In this document: positions 18,108 through 27,735 of the stretch, in pieces
Layout: every line of letters starts with the position of its first letter
Numbering within the stretch: the first letter of the stretch is position 1
Assembly: GCF_014698475.1 (NCBI RefSeq)
Contig: NZ_JACJTB010000010.1
Span: 1 to 64,000 of the forward strand
DNA from: Nostoc spongiaeforme FACHB-130
Lineage (GTDB): Bacteria; Cyanobacteriota; Cyanobacteriia; Cyanobacteriales; Nostocaceae
DNA length: 64,000 bases
Direction: 5' to 3'
The notes under the pieces: model-generated
Database searches by the model: none
Told to the model about the DNA's origin: nothing
What the model saw: the letters and a program-made list of their open reading frames with translations, nothing else
Translations under genes and position numbers: made by a program

Positions 18108-18968
18108 TTAACCTACATCATCGTGAGCAAAACGGTTGAAGAGGAAGTCTAAGGCATAGTTACGCAGCTTGTAATATTGTGGATCTTCCATGATGCGGGC
18201 GCGATCGCGGGGGCGAGAAAAAGGAATTTCCATGACTTCACCAATTTTGGCGTGAGGGCCATTGGTCATCATCACTAATTTATCTGCTAAAAACAACGCC
18301 TCATCAATGTCATGGGTAATCATTAACACTGTGCAACGGTTATCGTTCCAAATTTTCAGCAGTTCTTCCTGCAATTCTTCTTTAGTAATTGCATCTAACG
18401 CCCCGAAAGGTTCATCTAAAATTAGCACTTTTGGGCGAATTGCCAAAGCCCGCGCGATCGAAACCCTCTGTCTCATCCCGCCAGACATTTGCATCGGCTT
18501 TTTGTCCATTGCGTCAGCCAGCCCCACCATTGCTAAATGTTCGCGGACAATTGACCTTTTTTCCGCTTCCATTTTGTTGGGATAAACTGCATTCACCGCT
18601 AAGTAAATATTTTCAAACGCAGTCCGCCAAGGTAACAGGGCGTAGTTTTGAAACACAACCATCCGGTCTGGGCCTGGCTTGGTGATGGGTTGACCTTCGA
18701 GTAACACTTGCCCAGATGTGGGGAAATTAAAACCAGATACCATATTCAGCAGTGTAGACTTGCCACAACCAGAGTGACCAATCACACAAATAAATTCACC
18801 TTGGTTCACCTGGAGGTTAACACCATCCAGTACAGTAAAGGGGCCTTTCTTCGTGGGGTAAACTTTGCTAACATCTCTGATTTCAAGGAAGCATCTGCTA
18901 TTGTCGCTCAGAGTTGGTAAGGGTTTTCTGGAAGTGCCGGTGACGGTAGACAAATTGCGGTTTTGCAT
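18108..18968 (-). CDS. nrtD: Nitrate/nitrite ABC transporter ATPase NrtD
   Basis: The 286-aa ABC ATPase has Walker [11 protein letters not shown]-loop VVFQNYALLPW, signature MSGGMRQR, Walker [13 protein letters not shown] and the switch His in MITHDIDEA. The C-terminus (PRDRARIMEDPQYYKLRNYALDFL) is typical of NrtD, which pairs with NrtC to energise the NrtABCD nitrate/nitrite importer at the plasma membrane. It lacks the extra binding-protein-like domain found in NrtC. It is separated from nrtC by 599 bp of repeats, which is unusual because nrtC and nrtD normally adjoin. Confidence 0.92.
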   Translation of the reverse strand: MQNRNLSTVTGTSRKPLPTLSDNSRCFLEIRDVSKVYPTKKGPFTVLDGVNLQVNQGEFICVIGHSGCGKSTLLNMVSGFNFPTSGQVLLEGQPITKPGPDRMVVFQNYALLPWRTAFENIYLAVNAVYPNKMEAEKRSIVREHLAMVGLADAMDKKPMQMSGGMRQRVSIARALAIRPKVLILDEPFGALDAITKEELQEELLKIWNDNRCTVLMITHDIDEALFLADKLVMMTNGPHAKIGEVMEIPFSRPRDRARIMEDPQYYKLRNYALDFLFNRFAHDDVG

Positions 18969-19037
18969 GGCGGGGAATAAGGGGTGAAGTGTGAAGTAGG
19001 TTAGGGGGAATGTAGCGTAACGTTTTAATTTTTGTTT

Positions 19038-19114
19038 GATCCCTTAAAAAGGGGGGCTAATCATCTTTTTTTGATTACCCCCTTTTTAAGGGGGTCGTCG
19101 TAGGCGGGGGGATC
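19038..19114. repeat. MITE-like foldback
   Basis: The sequence GATCCCTTAAAAAGGGGG is mirrored by CCCCCTTTTTAAGGGGG and a closing GGGGATC, with TAATCA/TGATTA inside. The whole 77 bp can fold into one long hairpin. This is a familiar kind of cyanobacterial dispersed element, inserted between nrtC and nrtD. It could stop or attenuate transcription into nrtD. Confidence 0.65.
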
Positions 19115-19118
19115 TTCA

Positions 19119-19556
19119 GCGATGGAGTTCAGAACTTGGTGAATGAGCCTTTTATCTTCATTAATGAAGTTCAGAACTCGGAAAGTGAACCTTTTATCTC
19201 CATTAATGGAGTTCAGAACTCGGAAAGTGAACTTTTTATCTCCATTAATGAAGTTCAGAACTCGATGAATGAACCTTTTATCTCCATTAATCGAGTTCAG
19301 AACTCGGTGAATGAACCTTTTATCTCCATTAATCGAGTTCAGAACTCGGTGAATGAACCTTTTATCTCCATTAATCGAGTTCAGAACTCGGTGAATGAAC
19401 CTTTTATCTCCATTAATCGAGTTCAGAACTCGGTGAATGAACCTTTTATCTCCATTAATCGAGTTCAGAACTCGGTGAATGAACCTTTTATCTCCATTAA
19501 TCGAGTTCAGAACTCGGTGAATGAACCTTTTATCTCCATTAATCGAGTTCCAACAC
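19119..19556. repeat. Tandem array of about ten 42-bp palindromic repeats
   Basis: The motif GTTCAGAACT recurs at 19127, 19169, 19211, 19253, 19295, 19337, 19379, 19421, 19463 and 19505, exactly 42 bp apart, and a broken copy ends the array at 19546. Within each later unit CGAGTTC-A-GAACTCG is a perfect 7-bp-arm palindrome, followed by GTGAATGAACCTTTTATC and TCCATTAAT. The first three or four copies (left side) are diverged and the later ones are almost identical, which suggests recent expansion from one end. The unit is contiguous, with no spacers, so it is not a CRISPR array. It sits between nrtC and nrtD. Confidence 0.92.
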
Positions 19557-19567
19557 TCAACCGTCAG

Positions 19568-21571
19568 TTACGCAACTCTTCTAATGGGCGCATCGAGAAT
19601 AACTTCAGCAATGGAAAAGTCGCGTTTAATAGGCAAACTGTTGAGGTAGGCGATGGGGTCATCAGCATTAAAGGGAGTACCATCAAATAACTGAATGGGT
19701 TGGCGAGTGTAGCTGATATCTAAACCTAATTCCCGTGCGGCGGTGCTGAAAACGCGCACCCGACAAATTCGTTCTACAACTTCTACCCAGTTTCTGGGGA
19801 AGGGAGTATCACCCCAACGCGCCAACTGAGTCATAATCCAAATTTGTTCTGTGCGGCTGGGACGGTTAATAGCCGAATCAGAGTAAAACTGGTGGTGGGC
19901 GTAGTCTCGTAAGGGGTGGTCTAGGTCACAAGTCAGGTTATTCGGGTCTTCTAGCTGGATGTACTCTAAATCAGTGCTGACGTAATCTCTCCCCGCCACA
20001 ATTCTTCTGACTTCTTCGGTGTTTTGGGGATCTGCACAATATTGGCAGGCTTCTAACAACGCTTTGGTTAAAGCAATATGGGTATTAGGATACATTTCTG
20101 CCCAATCTTCCCGCACACCGAGAACTTTACCGGGGTGTCCTAACCAAACTTCTAAGTCTGTGGCGATGGTAAAGCCGACATTTTCTACGGCGGCGCGGTA
20201 ATTCCAAGGTTCACCCACACAATAACCGTCAATACTCTTATTTTGCAAATCGGCGACCATCTGGGCGGGTGGAATAATGTGCATATCCACATCTGTATCT
20301 GGGTCAATACCACCAGCCGCCAACCAATAACGTAGCAGCATATTGTGCATGGAGGCGGGATGGACTACGCCCATTGTGTGACGTTGTTCGCGGGTGCGGA
20401 GTAAGTAATTTTTGAAGTCTGATAAGGTGCGGACACCTTCATCATAAAAGCGTTTGGCTAGGGTAATGGCGTTACCGTTGCGGGTCATGGTGAGGGCGGT
20501 AACGACGGGGAGGGGTTGGTTTTTATACCCGCCCAAGGTTAACCACATCGGCATCCCGGAAGGCATTTGGGCTGCATCTATATAACCACCTGTGATGCCA
20601 TCTACGATACCCCGCCAGCTAGTTTCCCGGACTAAGTTGACTTCATCTAAACCATGCTTGGCAAAGAAACCTTTTTCTTTGGCGACAGCCAGGGGGGCGC
20701 AGGCTGTGAGGGGTAAGAAGCCAATTTCTAAGTTAACTTTTTCTAAACCGTGGCGAGAAATGGCGGCTGTTTTCCGCGCCCGTAGTTTCTTAATGCGTTT
20801 TTGCTGGTTGAGGAAGTAAATCATTTCACTCCGCAAGCTGTAGTAGCTGGGGTGTTCGACAACTTCCATGCGTTTACGGGGGCGGGGGATATCTACTTCT
20901 AAGATGTCGCCGATTTTAGATTCGGGGCCGTTGGTTAACATCACAATTCTGTCAGACAACAGTACTGCTTCGTCTACGTCGTGAGTCACCATTACCGCAG
21001 TGACTTCATTTTCTTCGCAGATTTGCATCAACTGTTCTTGCAAATTACCCCGTGTTAGAGCATCTAACGCACCAAAGGGTTCATCTAACAGTAATAGTTT
21101 AGGACGAATTGCCAAAGCACGTGCGATCGCTACCCGTTGTTTTTGTCCACCCGATAACATTCCTGGCTGTTTGTCGGCGTGGGGACGCAAGCCCACCATA
21201 TCTATATGTTTCTCGACAATCGCCTTGCGTTCTGCCGCAGGTAAACCATTCATCACTGAGTCTACCGCCAAGGCAATATTTTCTCTCACAGTCCGCCAAG
21301 GTAACAGCGAATAATTTTGAAATACCACCATCCGGTCTGGGCCTGGCTTGGTGATTTTTTGTCCTTGCAGCGTCACAATACCTTCGGTCGGCAAATCCAA
21401 ACCCGCAATCATATTTAATAATGTGGATTTACCGCAACCAGAGTGACCAATCAAAGAAACAAATTCACCTTTTTTAATTTGCAGGTCAATACCTTTTAAA
21501 GCAATATATTGACCGCCGCCACTTAAATTAAATACCTTATCAATTTGATCAACAGCAACGAATACTGACAT
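19568..21571 (-). CDS. nrtC: Nitrate/nitrite ABC transporter ATPase-regulatory fusion NrtC
   Basis: This 667-aa protein joins an ABC ATPase (residues 1-255: Walker [10 protein letters not shown], signature LSGGQKQR, Walker [13 protein letters not shown]) to a C-terminal domain of about 390 residues. That domain resembles the NrtA binding protein ([45 protein letters not shown]). This architecture defines NrtC; the C-terminal domain mediates inhibition of uptake by ammonium in studied cyanobacteria. It partners NrtB and NrtD. It lies 111 bp after nrtB on the same strand. Confidence 0.95.
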   Translation of the reverse strand: MSVFVAVDQIDKVFNLSGGGQYIALKGIDLQIKKGEFVSLIGHSGCGKSTLLNMIAGLDLPTEGIVTLQGQKITKPGPDRMVVFQNYSLLPWRTVRENIALAVDSVMNGLPAAERKAIVEKHIDMVGLRPHADKQPGMLSGGQKQRVAIARALAIRPKLLLLDEPFGALDALTRGNLQEQLMQICEENEVTAVMVTHDVDEAVLLSDRIVMLTNGPESKIGDILEVDIPRPRKRMEVVEHPSYYSLRSEMIYFLNQQKRIKKLRARKTAAISRHGLEKVNLEIGFLPLTACAPLAVAKEKGFFAKHGLDEVNLVRETSWRGIVDGITGGYIDAAQMPSGMPMWLTLGGYKNQPLPVVTALTMTRNGNAITLAKRFYDEGVRTLSDFKNYLLRTREQRHTMGVVHPASMHNMLLRYWLAAGGIDPDTDVDMHIIPPAQMVADLQNKSIDGYCVGEPWNYRAAVENVGFTIATDLEVWLGHPGKVLGVREDWAEMYPNTHIALTKALLEACQYCADPQNTEEVRRIVAGRDYVSTDLEYIQLEDPNNLTCDLDHPLRDYAHHQFYSDSAINRPSRTEQIWIMTQLARWGDTPFPRNWVEVVERICRVRVFSTAARELGLDISYTRQPIQLFDGTPFNADDPIAYLNSLPIKRDFSIAEVILDAPIRRVA

Positions 21572-21682
21572 GGCTTTAAAGTCTGAAGTATGAAGTATAA
21601 AGTGTGAAATAGGGAGTTGGGAGTTGGGAGTGGAAGAGATAGGAGAAATATAAATTATTCTTTCCTCCTGCCTCCTGCCTTC

Positions 21683-22522
21683 TTACTTTTGTTCTGCTGG
21701 TAAAATCAGGTTTTGTAACCAAGCCATGAACTTGTCGAGTAATAAACCAACGACACCGATATAAACCAGAGCTAAAATTACTTCACTCACGTCGTTATTT
21801 TGGTAAGCATCCCAGATAAAGAAGCCGATACCGACAATCCCAGACATGACGATTTCTGCCGCGATAATTGCTAACCAAGCCAAACCAATCGCAATTCTTA
21901 AGCCAGTGAAAATGTAAGGTAAAGCCGAGGGAATCAAAATGTTGAGGAAGTATTCTTTGCGGCTGAGTTGCAGAACTTTAGCCACGTTGTTGTAGTCTTG
22001 GGGAATTTGAGTCACACCAACCGCAGTGTTAATTAAAATCGGCCAAATTGCGGTAATGAAAATTACGAACAATGCTGCTGGTTCGTTTTGGCGTAGTGCT
22101 GCTAAAGAAATGGGAACCCAAGCCAAAGGAGGTACAGTCCGCAGTAGTTGAAACAGTGGGTCTAAAGCTTTGGACATGGTTTTATTCACACCTATCAAAA
22201 TGCCCAAGCCAATACCAACCACCGCAGCTAATGTGTAACTAATAGCCACCCGTTGTAAACTAGCTAAAATTTGCCAGAACAGACCTTTATCAATACCGCC
22301 TCTATCGTAGAAAGGCCAGAAAATGAGTACCCAAGTATCTTGCACGACTTGAATTGGCCCTGGCAATGTGGCACCAGGAAGCCAAGCAAATAATTGCCAC
22401 AGTCCGAGGAAAATTAAAATTGCGATCGCTGGCGGTATAATCTCAGGAAATTGTTTTTGTAACTTCGAGATAAAACTGTTATCTAACCTTGGGCTGGCTG
22501 GTCTTTTCTGTGCAATTGTCAT
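21683..22522 (-). CDS. nrtB: Nitrate/nitrite ABC transporter permease NrtB
   Basis: The 279-aa integral membrane protein has about six helices and the binding-protein-dependent permease (EAA-type) loop around VAKVLQLSRKEYFLNILIPS. The sequence PLAWVPISLAAL and IGLAWLAIIAAEIVMSGIG-type segments match NrtB/SsuC/TauC permeases. The position between nrtA and nrtC makes NrtB the safe call. The 69-bp spacer to nrtA carries 'attgaccattgactaatgac' heptamer-type repeats (22560-22591), common in these genomes. Confidence 0.93.
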   Translation of the reverse strand: MTIAQKRPASPRLDNSFISKLQKQFPEIIPPAIAILIFLGLWQLFAWLPGATLPGPIQVVQDTWVLIFWPFYDRGGIDKGLFWQILASLQRVAISYTLAAVVGIGLGILIGVNKTMSKALDPLFQLLRTVPPLAWVPISLAALRQNEPAALFVIFITAIWPILINTAVGVTQIPQDYNNVAKVLQLSRKEYFLNILIPSALPYIFTGLRIAIGLAWLAIIAAEIVMSGIVGIGFFIWDAYQNNDVSEVILALVYIGVVGLLLDKFMAWLQNLILPAEQK

Positions 22523-22591
22523 GATTCTTCCCTCTATTGACTAATGAACCGCTAATTATATATCTATTGACCATTGACTAATGACCAATGA

Positions 22592-23971
22592 CTAAACACT
22601 TACTTTTTTAATCTTGAGACTCTTGAGATATGCTTCAGGATTTTCAGGATCAAATTTCACCCCATCAAAAAATTCTTCTACGCCGCGAGATGTGCTTGTA
22701 GGAATATTCGCCGCCGCGATACCTGCTTCTTTTGCTGCTTCTTTCCAAATATCTTCGCGGTTAACTTTATTAATGAGTTCTTTTGCCTTCGCTGCATTAT
22801 TGGCAATGTAATCTTTCGGCAAGAATCCCCAACGCACACTTTCAGTAATGAACCACAAATCATGACTCTTGTAGGGATAAGACACGCTACCTTTTTCATC
22901 TTTCCAGTAATAAGCAGCCATTGATTTATCATCAACTTTGCGACCATCACCCATGTCATATTTACCTTGGAAAGGTTCAGCTAAAATTTCCGGTGTCGGT
23001 AAGTTGAAATAATTTCTCCCAGCCAAAATTTGCGCTGCTTCTTTGCGGTTGTCAAAGTTATCCAACCACTGTTGCGCTTCCATAATGCCTTTTAAAATTG
23101 CTTTGGTGGCTTTAGGATTTTTATCAACCCAGTCAGCCCGGATGGCTAAATATTCTTCTGGGTGATTCTTCCAAATCTCTGCGGTTAACGCCGCCATAAA
23201 GCCAATTTTATCTTTGACAATGCGGTAAGGCCAGGGGTCGCCAGTGCTGAACGCATCCATTGTCCCGGTTTTCATGTTGGCGACAGTTTGCGCCGCCGGG
23301 ACAGTCAGTAGTTTGACATCTGCATCAGGATCAATACCACCAGCAGCTAACCAATAACGAATCCAAAAGTCTTGGTTAACATGAGGAAAGGTTTGGGCGG
23401 CGGTGAAGGGTGTAGAGGATTTTAGTTCTTTTAATAAAGACTTAGCTTGAGCAACTTGCAGACCAATTTTACCAGTGTGTTTACTGGCGATCGCAATCCC
23501 GTTTCCATGTGTAATTAGCTGCGCCAACACATACATCGGGATTTTTTGATTTCCCTTAGTAATTAAACCTTCGGTAATTAAATGTGGCATGGGCATTTGC
23601 CATTGTCCACCATCAATTCCACCACCCGCAGCACCAATTTCAACGTTATCCCGCGCAGAACCCCAAGAAGCTTGTTTAGAAAGGTCAACATCAGTCATCC
23701 CATACTTAGCAAAAAAGCCTTTTTCTTTGGCAATAATTAATGGTGCTGCTTCTACAATTGGGACATATCCTAATTTTACAGTTTTAGTTTCTGGTGCTTG
23801 GTCTGGGCTAATATTTGCCACATTTTGAGCAGTAGGCGCTGACTGGGAACTACCACCAGTCACGCTATCTGGGGGGTTTCCTAAACAGCCTTTCAGAAAC
23901 ACCGCGCTTGCAGAAGCCCCAGCTGTGACGATAAATTTTCGCCGCGAAATTTGGTTAAAAAATTCTGTCAT
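22592..23971 (-). CDS. nrtA: Nitrate/nitrite-binding lipoprotein NrtA
   Basis: I start at ATG 23971 because AGGAG lies just upstream; the frame itself runs on to 24016. The 459-aa protein begins [22 protein letters not shown], combining a twin-arginine-like motif with a lipobox, so the mature protein is lipid-anchored outside the plasma membrane. The body matches Nrt[58 protein letters not shown] and [13 protein letters not shown]. It delivers nitrate and nitrite to NrtBCD. It is the first nrt gene, and no nirA precedes it in this window. Confidence 0.95.
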   Translation of the reverse strand: MTEFFNQISRRKFIVTAGASASAVFLKGCLGNPPDSVTGGSSQSAPTAQNVANISPDQAPETKTVKLGYVPIVEAAPLIIAKEKGFFAKYGMTDVDLSKQASWGSARDNVEIGAAGGGIDGGQWQMPMPHLITEGLITKGNQKIPMYVLAQLITHGNGIAIASKHTGKIGLQVAQAKSLLKELKSSTPFTAAQTFPHVNQDFWIRYWLAAGGIDPDADVKLLTVPAAQTVANMKTGTMDAFSTGDPWPYRIVKDKIGFMAALTAEIWKNHPEEYLAIRADWVDKNPKATKAILKGIMEAQQWLDNFDNRKEAAQILAGRNYFNLPTPEILAEPFQGKYDMGDGRKVDDKSMAAYYWKDEKGSVSYPYKSHDLWFITESVRWGFLPKDYIANNAAKAKELINKVNREDIWKEAAKEAGIAAANIPTSTSRGVEEFFDGVKFDPENPEAYLKSLKIKKVSV

Positions 23972-24097
23972 ATATGTCTCCTCAAAAGTGAATTTAAAAT
24001 TTTTTAGGCATGACAATTAACGCAAGTCGAAGATAATCTCGCTTGTGGTCATTACAAAATAATTTCGAGCTATATTCAAACTAGTTAACTCAAACTG

Positions 24098-24142
24098 ATT
24101 ATTCCTAATCAAAGTCCGATATAACTAACTAGAAATAATTAC
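24098..24142 (-). promoter_or_regulatory. Candidate NtcA-activated promoter for nrtA
   Basis: Read on the minus strand, GTA-N8-TAG (24142 to 24129) deviates by one base from the NtcA consensus GTAN8TAC. An AATAAT -10-like hexamer (24103-24098) follows 25 nt later, giving a 5' leader of about 120 nt before nrtA. NtcA control of nrt genes is established in cyanobacteria; this particular site is an inference. Confidence 0.3.
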
Positions 24143-24309
24143 TTGGGTTTCAGAGGTTGAGCTGGGGATCACTTAATTCGTTGAAACTTAGTTTACAGGT
24201 TTTAACGTCAAATTGGTTAACTTCTAAACCATAATTCTTAAATAAATATTAGATTGATCATATAAGTAAAAATTTATTATGGGCGGCAAAGTCAACGAAT
24301 AATGGCAAT

Positions 24310-24350
24310 GTATCGGGGGTTATTGATGGTAACAATTACCTTTATATAAT
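24310..24350 (+). promoter_or_regulatory. Candidate NtcA-type promoter facing the EEP gene
   Basis: GTA-N8-TAT at 24310-24323 is one base off the NtcA consensus. It is followed after 21 nt by a perfect TATAAT (24345-24350), which is the class II NtcA promoter spacing. Between them is a small inverted repeat, GGTAACAATTACC (24328-24340, arms GGTAA/TTACC), that could be an operator. Confidence 0.35.
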
Positions 24351-24519
24351 GATTACGGTGGAGAAACTTAATTTATGCCATAAATCATCAATAATTACTT
24401 ATGCGTACTATTGTCTAAAACATATATTTTGTCTGCAAAATAAGATGTAATTGGAATAATTGATAATTACTGATGTTAACGATTACTTTAAGTCTATAGA
24501 TAATCAAGAAAGAGCGCAG

Positions 24520-25389
24520 ATGTCAAAACAAGCCAAGCAAATATTCACGTCGCTACCCGTTTATAATTACACTATCCCAGGCTGGGAACCATACACAAAA
24601 AAAGCCGCCGCCGTCAATGTAGAAACTTTGACAATAGCCAGCTTTAACGTCCTTTGTGACCTCTACGAAAAAGATAAAATCGCCACCGAAAAAAGATTAC
24701 CCGCAATTATTGAGGAGTTAAATCAATGTAAGGCCGATATTATTGCTATTCAAGAAGCGACACCAACCTTACTAGAGTTACTTTTATCGCAACCTTGGGT
24801 ACGCAATTACTACATTTCGGAATCCAGCACAGCCGCCACAGTACGACCTTACGGTAATTTATTGTTATCGCGTCTGCCTTTTACATTGGTTGAGCATCAA
24901 TTTTTGGGACGCAAGCGGGTATTGGTAGGGAGTTATGAAATTAATGGTCAATTACTGCACATTGCCGTTGTGCATTTAACAAGCGATCGCTCTCAAAATG
25001 CCCTAGAAAAACGCCAACATCAGCTAACCACCATACTTGCATATCTCCAAACCCTACCAGGAAATAGCTTGATAGCTGGTGACTTCAATACACGCGGTAA
25101 CGAACAAGAAGACATAATAACAAATGCTGGATATATCGATATCTGGCAAAAACTCAACCCCCATACACCAGGTTACACCTTTGACCCCCAACGCAACGCC
25201 TTAGCAACATTGATGAGTTTACAGGGAATACCAGTGAGGCTTGATCGCATTTTACTGCGGAGTCAAAACCATGATTGGCAACCGCAGTCAATTGACTTGT
25301 TTGCTTGTGAACCAGTCGCAGATACAGCAGAGAAAATCTATCCATCCGATCATTTTGGTCTTTATGCAGTTCTCAAAGCAACGAGATAA
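24520..25389 (+). CDS. Endonuclease/exonuclease/phosphatase (EEP) family enzyme
   Basis: From ATG 24520 the protein is 289 aa; a TTG 60 nt earlier is an alternative start. It shows all core EEP motifs in order: [14 protein letters not shown] (metal-binding Glu), [18 protein letters not shown] (catalytic Asp and Asn), RLDRILL and a terminal YPSDHFGLY (catalytic Asp-His). The FNVL form and the overall length recall CCR4/TDP2-like Mg2+-dependent phosphodiesterases. The substrate cannot be read. No secretion signal is present. SelO follows after about 60 bp on the same strand and may be co-transcribed. Confidence 0.85.
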   Translation: MSKQAKQIFTSLPVYNYTIPGWEPYTKKAAAVNVETLTIASFNVLCDLYEKDKIATEKRLPAIIEELNQCKADIIAIQEATPTLLELLLSQPWVRNYYISESSTAATVRPYGNLLLSRLPFTLVEHQFLGRKRVLVGSYEINGQLLHIAVVHLTSDRSQNALEKRQHQLTTILAYLQTLPGNSLIAGDFNTRGNEQEDIITNAGYIDIWQKLNPHTPGYTFDPQRNALATLMSLQGIPVRLDRILLRSQNHDWQPQSIDLFACEPVADTAEKIYPSDHFGLYAVLKATR

Positions 25390-25448
25390 CACCCTCTGCT
25401 GATGTCAGAGGTAGGATGAAGAGAATAATCCTTTTAAATTGGCGCGTA

Positions 25449-26906
25449 ATGACTCTGGCTGAAACTCCCAACCAAGAAAATTCTCTTAATCCTTTGCTCA
25501 CCCTCAACTACGAACCAGCCTTAGAATCTTTGGGTGATGATTACTACGACGAAGTAGCCGCAGAGGAATTTCCCCAACATATTTTGCGCTGGCGGAATAA
25601 TGCACTGTTATCTGATTTAGGCCTAAATCCTCCAGTCGTGACCGATGAGGATTTTATTACCGCCTTTGGCAAATTTCAAGGACGCAAACCTTTATTAGCA
25701 CTGCGCTATCACGGTTATCAATTTGGTACCTATAACCCGCAACTAGGTGATGGTAGAGGCTTTCTCTACGGTCAAGTCCGCGCTACCGATGGCGAATTAT
25801 ACGATTTCGGGACTAAAGGTTCTGGTAGAACACCTTACTCTCGTGGTGGTGATGGAATGCTGACACTCAAAGGCGGGGTGCGGGAAGTTTTAGCCGCCGA
25901 AGCCTTACATCAAATGGGAGTTCGTACCTCACGCTGTCTGAGCATGATTGAAACTGGTTTATCTTTGTGGCGTGGTGATGAGCCTTCCCCCACCCGTTCC
26001 TCAGTCATGGTGAGAATGAGTAGTTCTCACATTCGCTTCGGTACGTTTGAGCGATTCCATTATTTACAGCGTCCTGATTTAACTCAAAAGCTCTTAGACC
26101 ATGTAATTGAATATTACTATCGCCACTTAGTTAATCAAACAGATAAATATGCCTTATTTTATGCAGAGTTAGTCCAGCGAGTTGCTGAACTAGTGGCGCA
26201 GTGGATGGCTGCCGGTTTTTGTCATGGTGTGCTGAATACTGACAATATGTCGATTACTGGGGAAAGTTTTGACTATGGCCCTTATGCTTTTATCCCCACC
26301 TACGACCCCTATTTTACTGCGGCATATTTCGACTATTACAAACGCTATTGTTACGGTCATCAGCCAGGTATTTGCCAATGGAATTTAGAAATGTTGCAAG
26401 AACCATTAAAGGCAATTATTGATATGGCTGATATGCAAGCGGGATTAGCCAGCTTTGATCATTATTATGGTGCAGAATATCGCCGTTTAATGTTGAAGAA
26501 GTTAGGTTTTGAGCAGTTAAACCATCCCGAAGCTGATGAGCTTTTAGAATTAACAATTGCCTTTTTGAAAGAAAGTCAAGTTGGTTATCATCTATTTTTC
26601 TTTGAAATGGCTAGGACTTTTTCTGCTAAATGGCGAGATGACCCAGCAGGCGTACTTAACAATTCAGAAATTGCACCAGCTACAGGAACTTCAGCAATTT
26701 TTGATAATTGGTGCATACTCTACCACAAAATTTTAAATCATTTTAATTTAGATGAGATGGTAAACATAGCCCAAAATTTATCTCAGCATAATCCTAAGAC
26801 TGTACTACTTAGACCTGTAATTGAATCAATTTGGCAACCAATAATTGATGCAGATGACTGGCAATATTTTAGAGATTTGATTCATCAAATTCAAACTAAA
26901 CAATAA
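25449..26906 (+). CDS. selO: Protein adenylyltransferase SelO (YdiU/UPF0061)
   Basis: The protein (485 aa from ATG 25449; an in-frame ATG at 25416 would add 11 residues) matches SelO pseudokinases. These use ATP in a flipped orientation to AMPylate proteins in redox control. Visible signatures are [57 protein letters not shown] and the active-site loop [20 protein letters not shown]. The protein ends before any C-terminal selenocysteine/cysteine motif, as in many bacterial members. It probably shares a transcript with the upstream EEP gene. Confidence 0.92.
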   Translation: MTLAETPNQENSLNPLLTLNYEPALESLGDDYYDEVAAEEFPQHILRWRNNALLSDLGLNPPVVTDEDFITAFGKFQGRKPLLALRYHGYQFGTYNPQLGDGRGFLYGQVRATDGELYDFGTKGSGRTPYSRGGDGMLTLKGGVREVLAAEALHQMGVRTSRCLSMIETGLSLWRGDEPSPTRSSVMVRMSSSHIRFGTFERFHYLQRPDLTQKLLDHVIEYYYRHLVNQTDKYALFYAELVQRVAELVAQWMAAGFCHGVLNTDNMSITGESFDYGPYAFIPTYDPYFTAAYFDYYKRYCYGHQPGICQWNLEMLQEPLKAIIDMADMQAGLASFDHYYGAEYRRLMLKKLGFEQLNHPEADELLELTIAFLKESQVGYHLFFFEMARTFSAKWRDDPAGVLNNSEIAPATGTSAIFDNWCILYHKILNHFNLDEMVNIAQNLSQHNPKTVLLRPVIESIWQPIIDADDWQYFRDLIHQIQTKQ

Positions 26907-27735
26907 AACTAAGTATTCAGAATACAGAATCCAGAAGTCAGAAATGGTCACAATGTCATGAATCATAGTATAGAACAAGCTTGATTTACCAAATATTCTG
27001 ACTTCTGACTCCTGAATTCTGAGGTACAAATATCAAATCTGATTTCTGAAAAATCAATACACCCAAAAAAATGCTCTTTACTTACTCCCTACTCCCTAAC
27101 TACATAACTAAATTCGGAAATTAAGCCAGATGCCTATATGTATATTGTTATTAATGCTACAGTATTTTCCAAATCAATGCGGTAGAAAGCTAAGGATTCA
27201 CTACAAAATTTATTGTTATGCTTTCTAGCTCAAAATCTATGAATTTAGGTATGATAAATTCGAGTAATCTGGTAAATTATTTAGTAAATGCGCCAGACAT
27301 CAAGACGATTTTTTTAGTGATTTTCGGTCTTCACTCTTAAATTTGTATGTCATATTTCACTCTTTAATTCAACAGCAATTATCAAGTTGATAAACTCAAG
27401 TTTCTCGGTTTAGTTGGTTGAATTAATCAAGTATATGGTTAACAACATGACAGATATTGTTGCCAAAATGCCAAATTTAACAAAAATAAAAAATATCAAC
27501 GGCGAATAATAAAAATTTGTGAATATTTTTTGTTTAAAATAAATTATTTTAATTTCTAGAGTGAAATTAGATTGTTACAGCCAGAAAAATGTAAGCAAAA
27601 TTTAATTATTGGATTACAAAAATACAAAAAAGTTCTATTTTAAAAAATGTCTATATTGTAAAATAAATATTCATAATTTTAATCATGCAGTAATAATCAT
27701 ACAAACAAATGCTGAAATTGCTAGAGGATGAATAA
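26907..27735. promoter_or_regulatory. Long AT-rich intergenic region
   Basis: From 26920 to 27025 lies an imperfect inverted repeat made of 'cagaatccagaagtcagaa' and 'ttctgacttctgactcctg' units. At 27079-27100 are 'tactccctactccct' repeats. The rest, to 27735, is very AT-rich and probably holds the promoter of the hybrid kinase. A 40-codon ORF from 27218 has no recognisable features and I do not call it. Confidence 0.5.

Noticed and set aside
19119-19556. CRISPR array
   Set aside because: Units are contiguous with no variable spacers, each holds a palindrome, and no cas gene is nearby.
19136-19690. Plus-strand ORF of 184 codons made of repeated NEPFISINRVQNSV units
   Set aside because: The 42-bp unit is a multiple of three, so an open frame arises automatically. 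The last third runs antisense through the well-conserved nrtC 3' end, and there is no ribosome-binding site.
27218-27340. 40-codon ORF in the spacer before the hybrid kinase
   Set aside because: No ribosome-binding site, no conserved motif and composition like the AT-rich surroundings.
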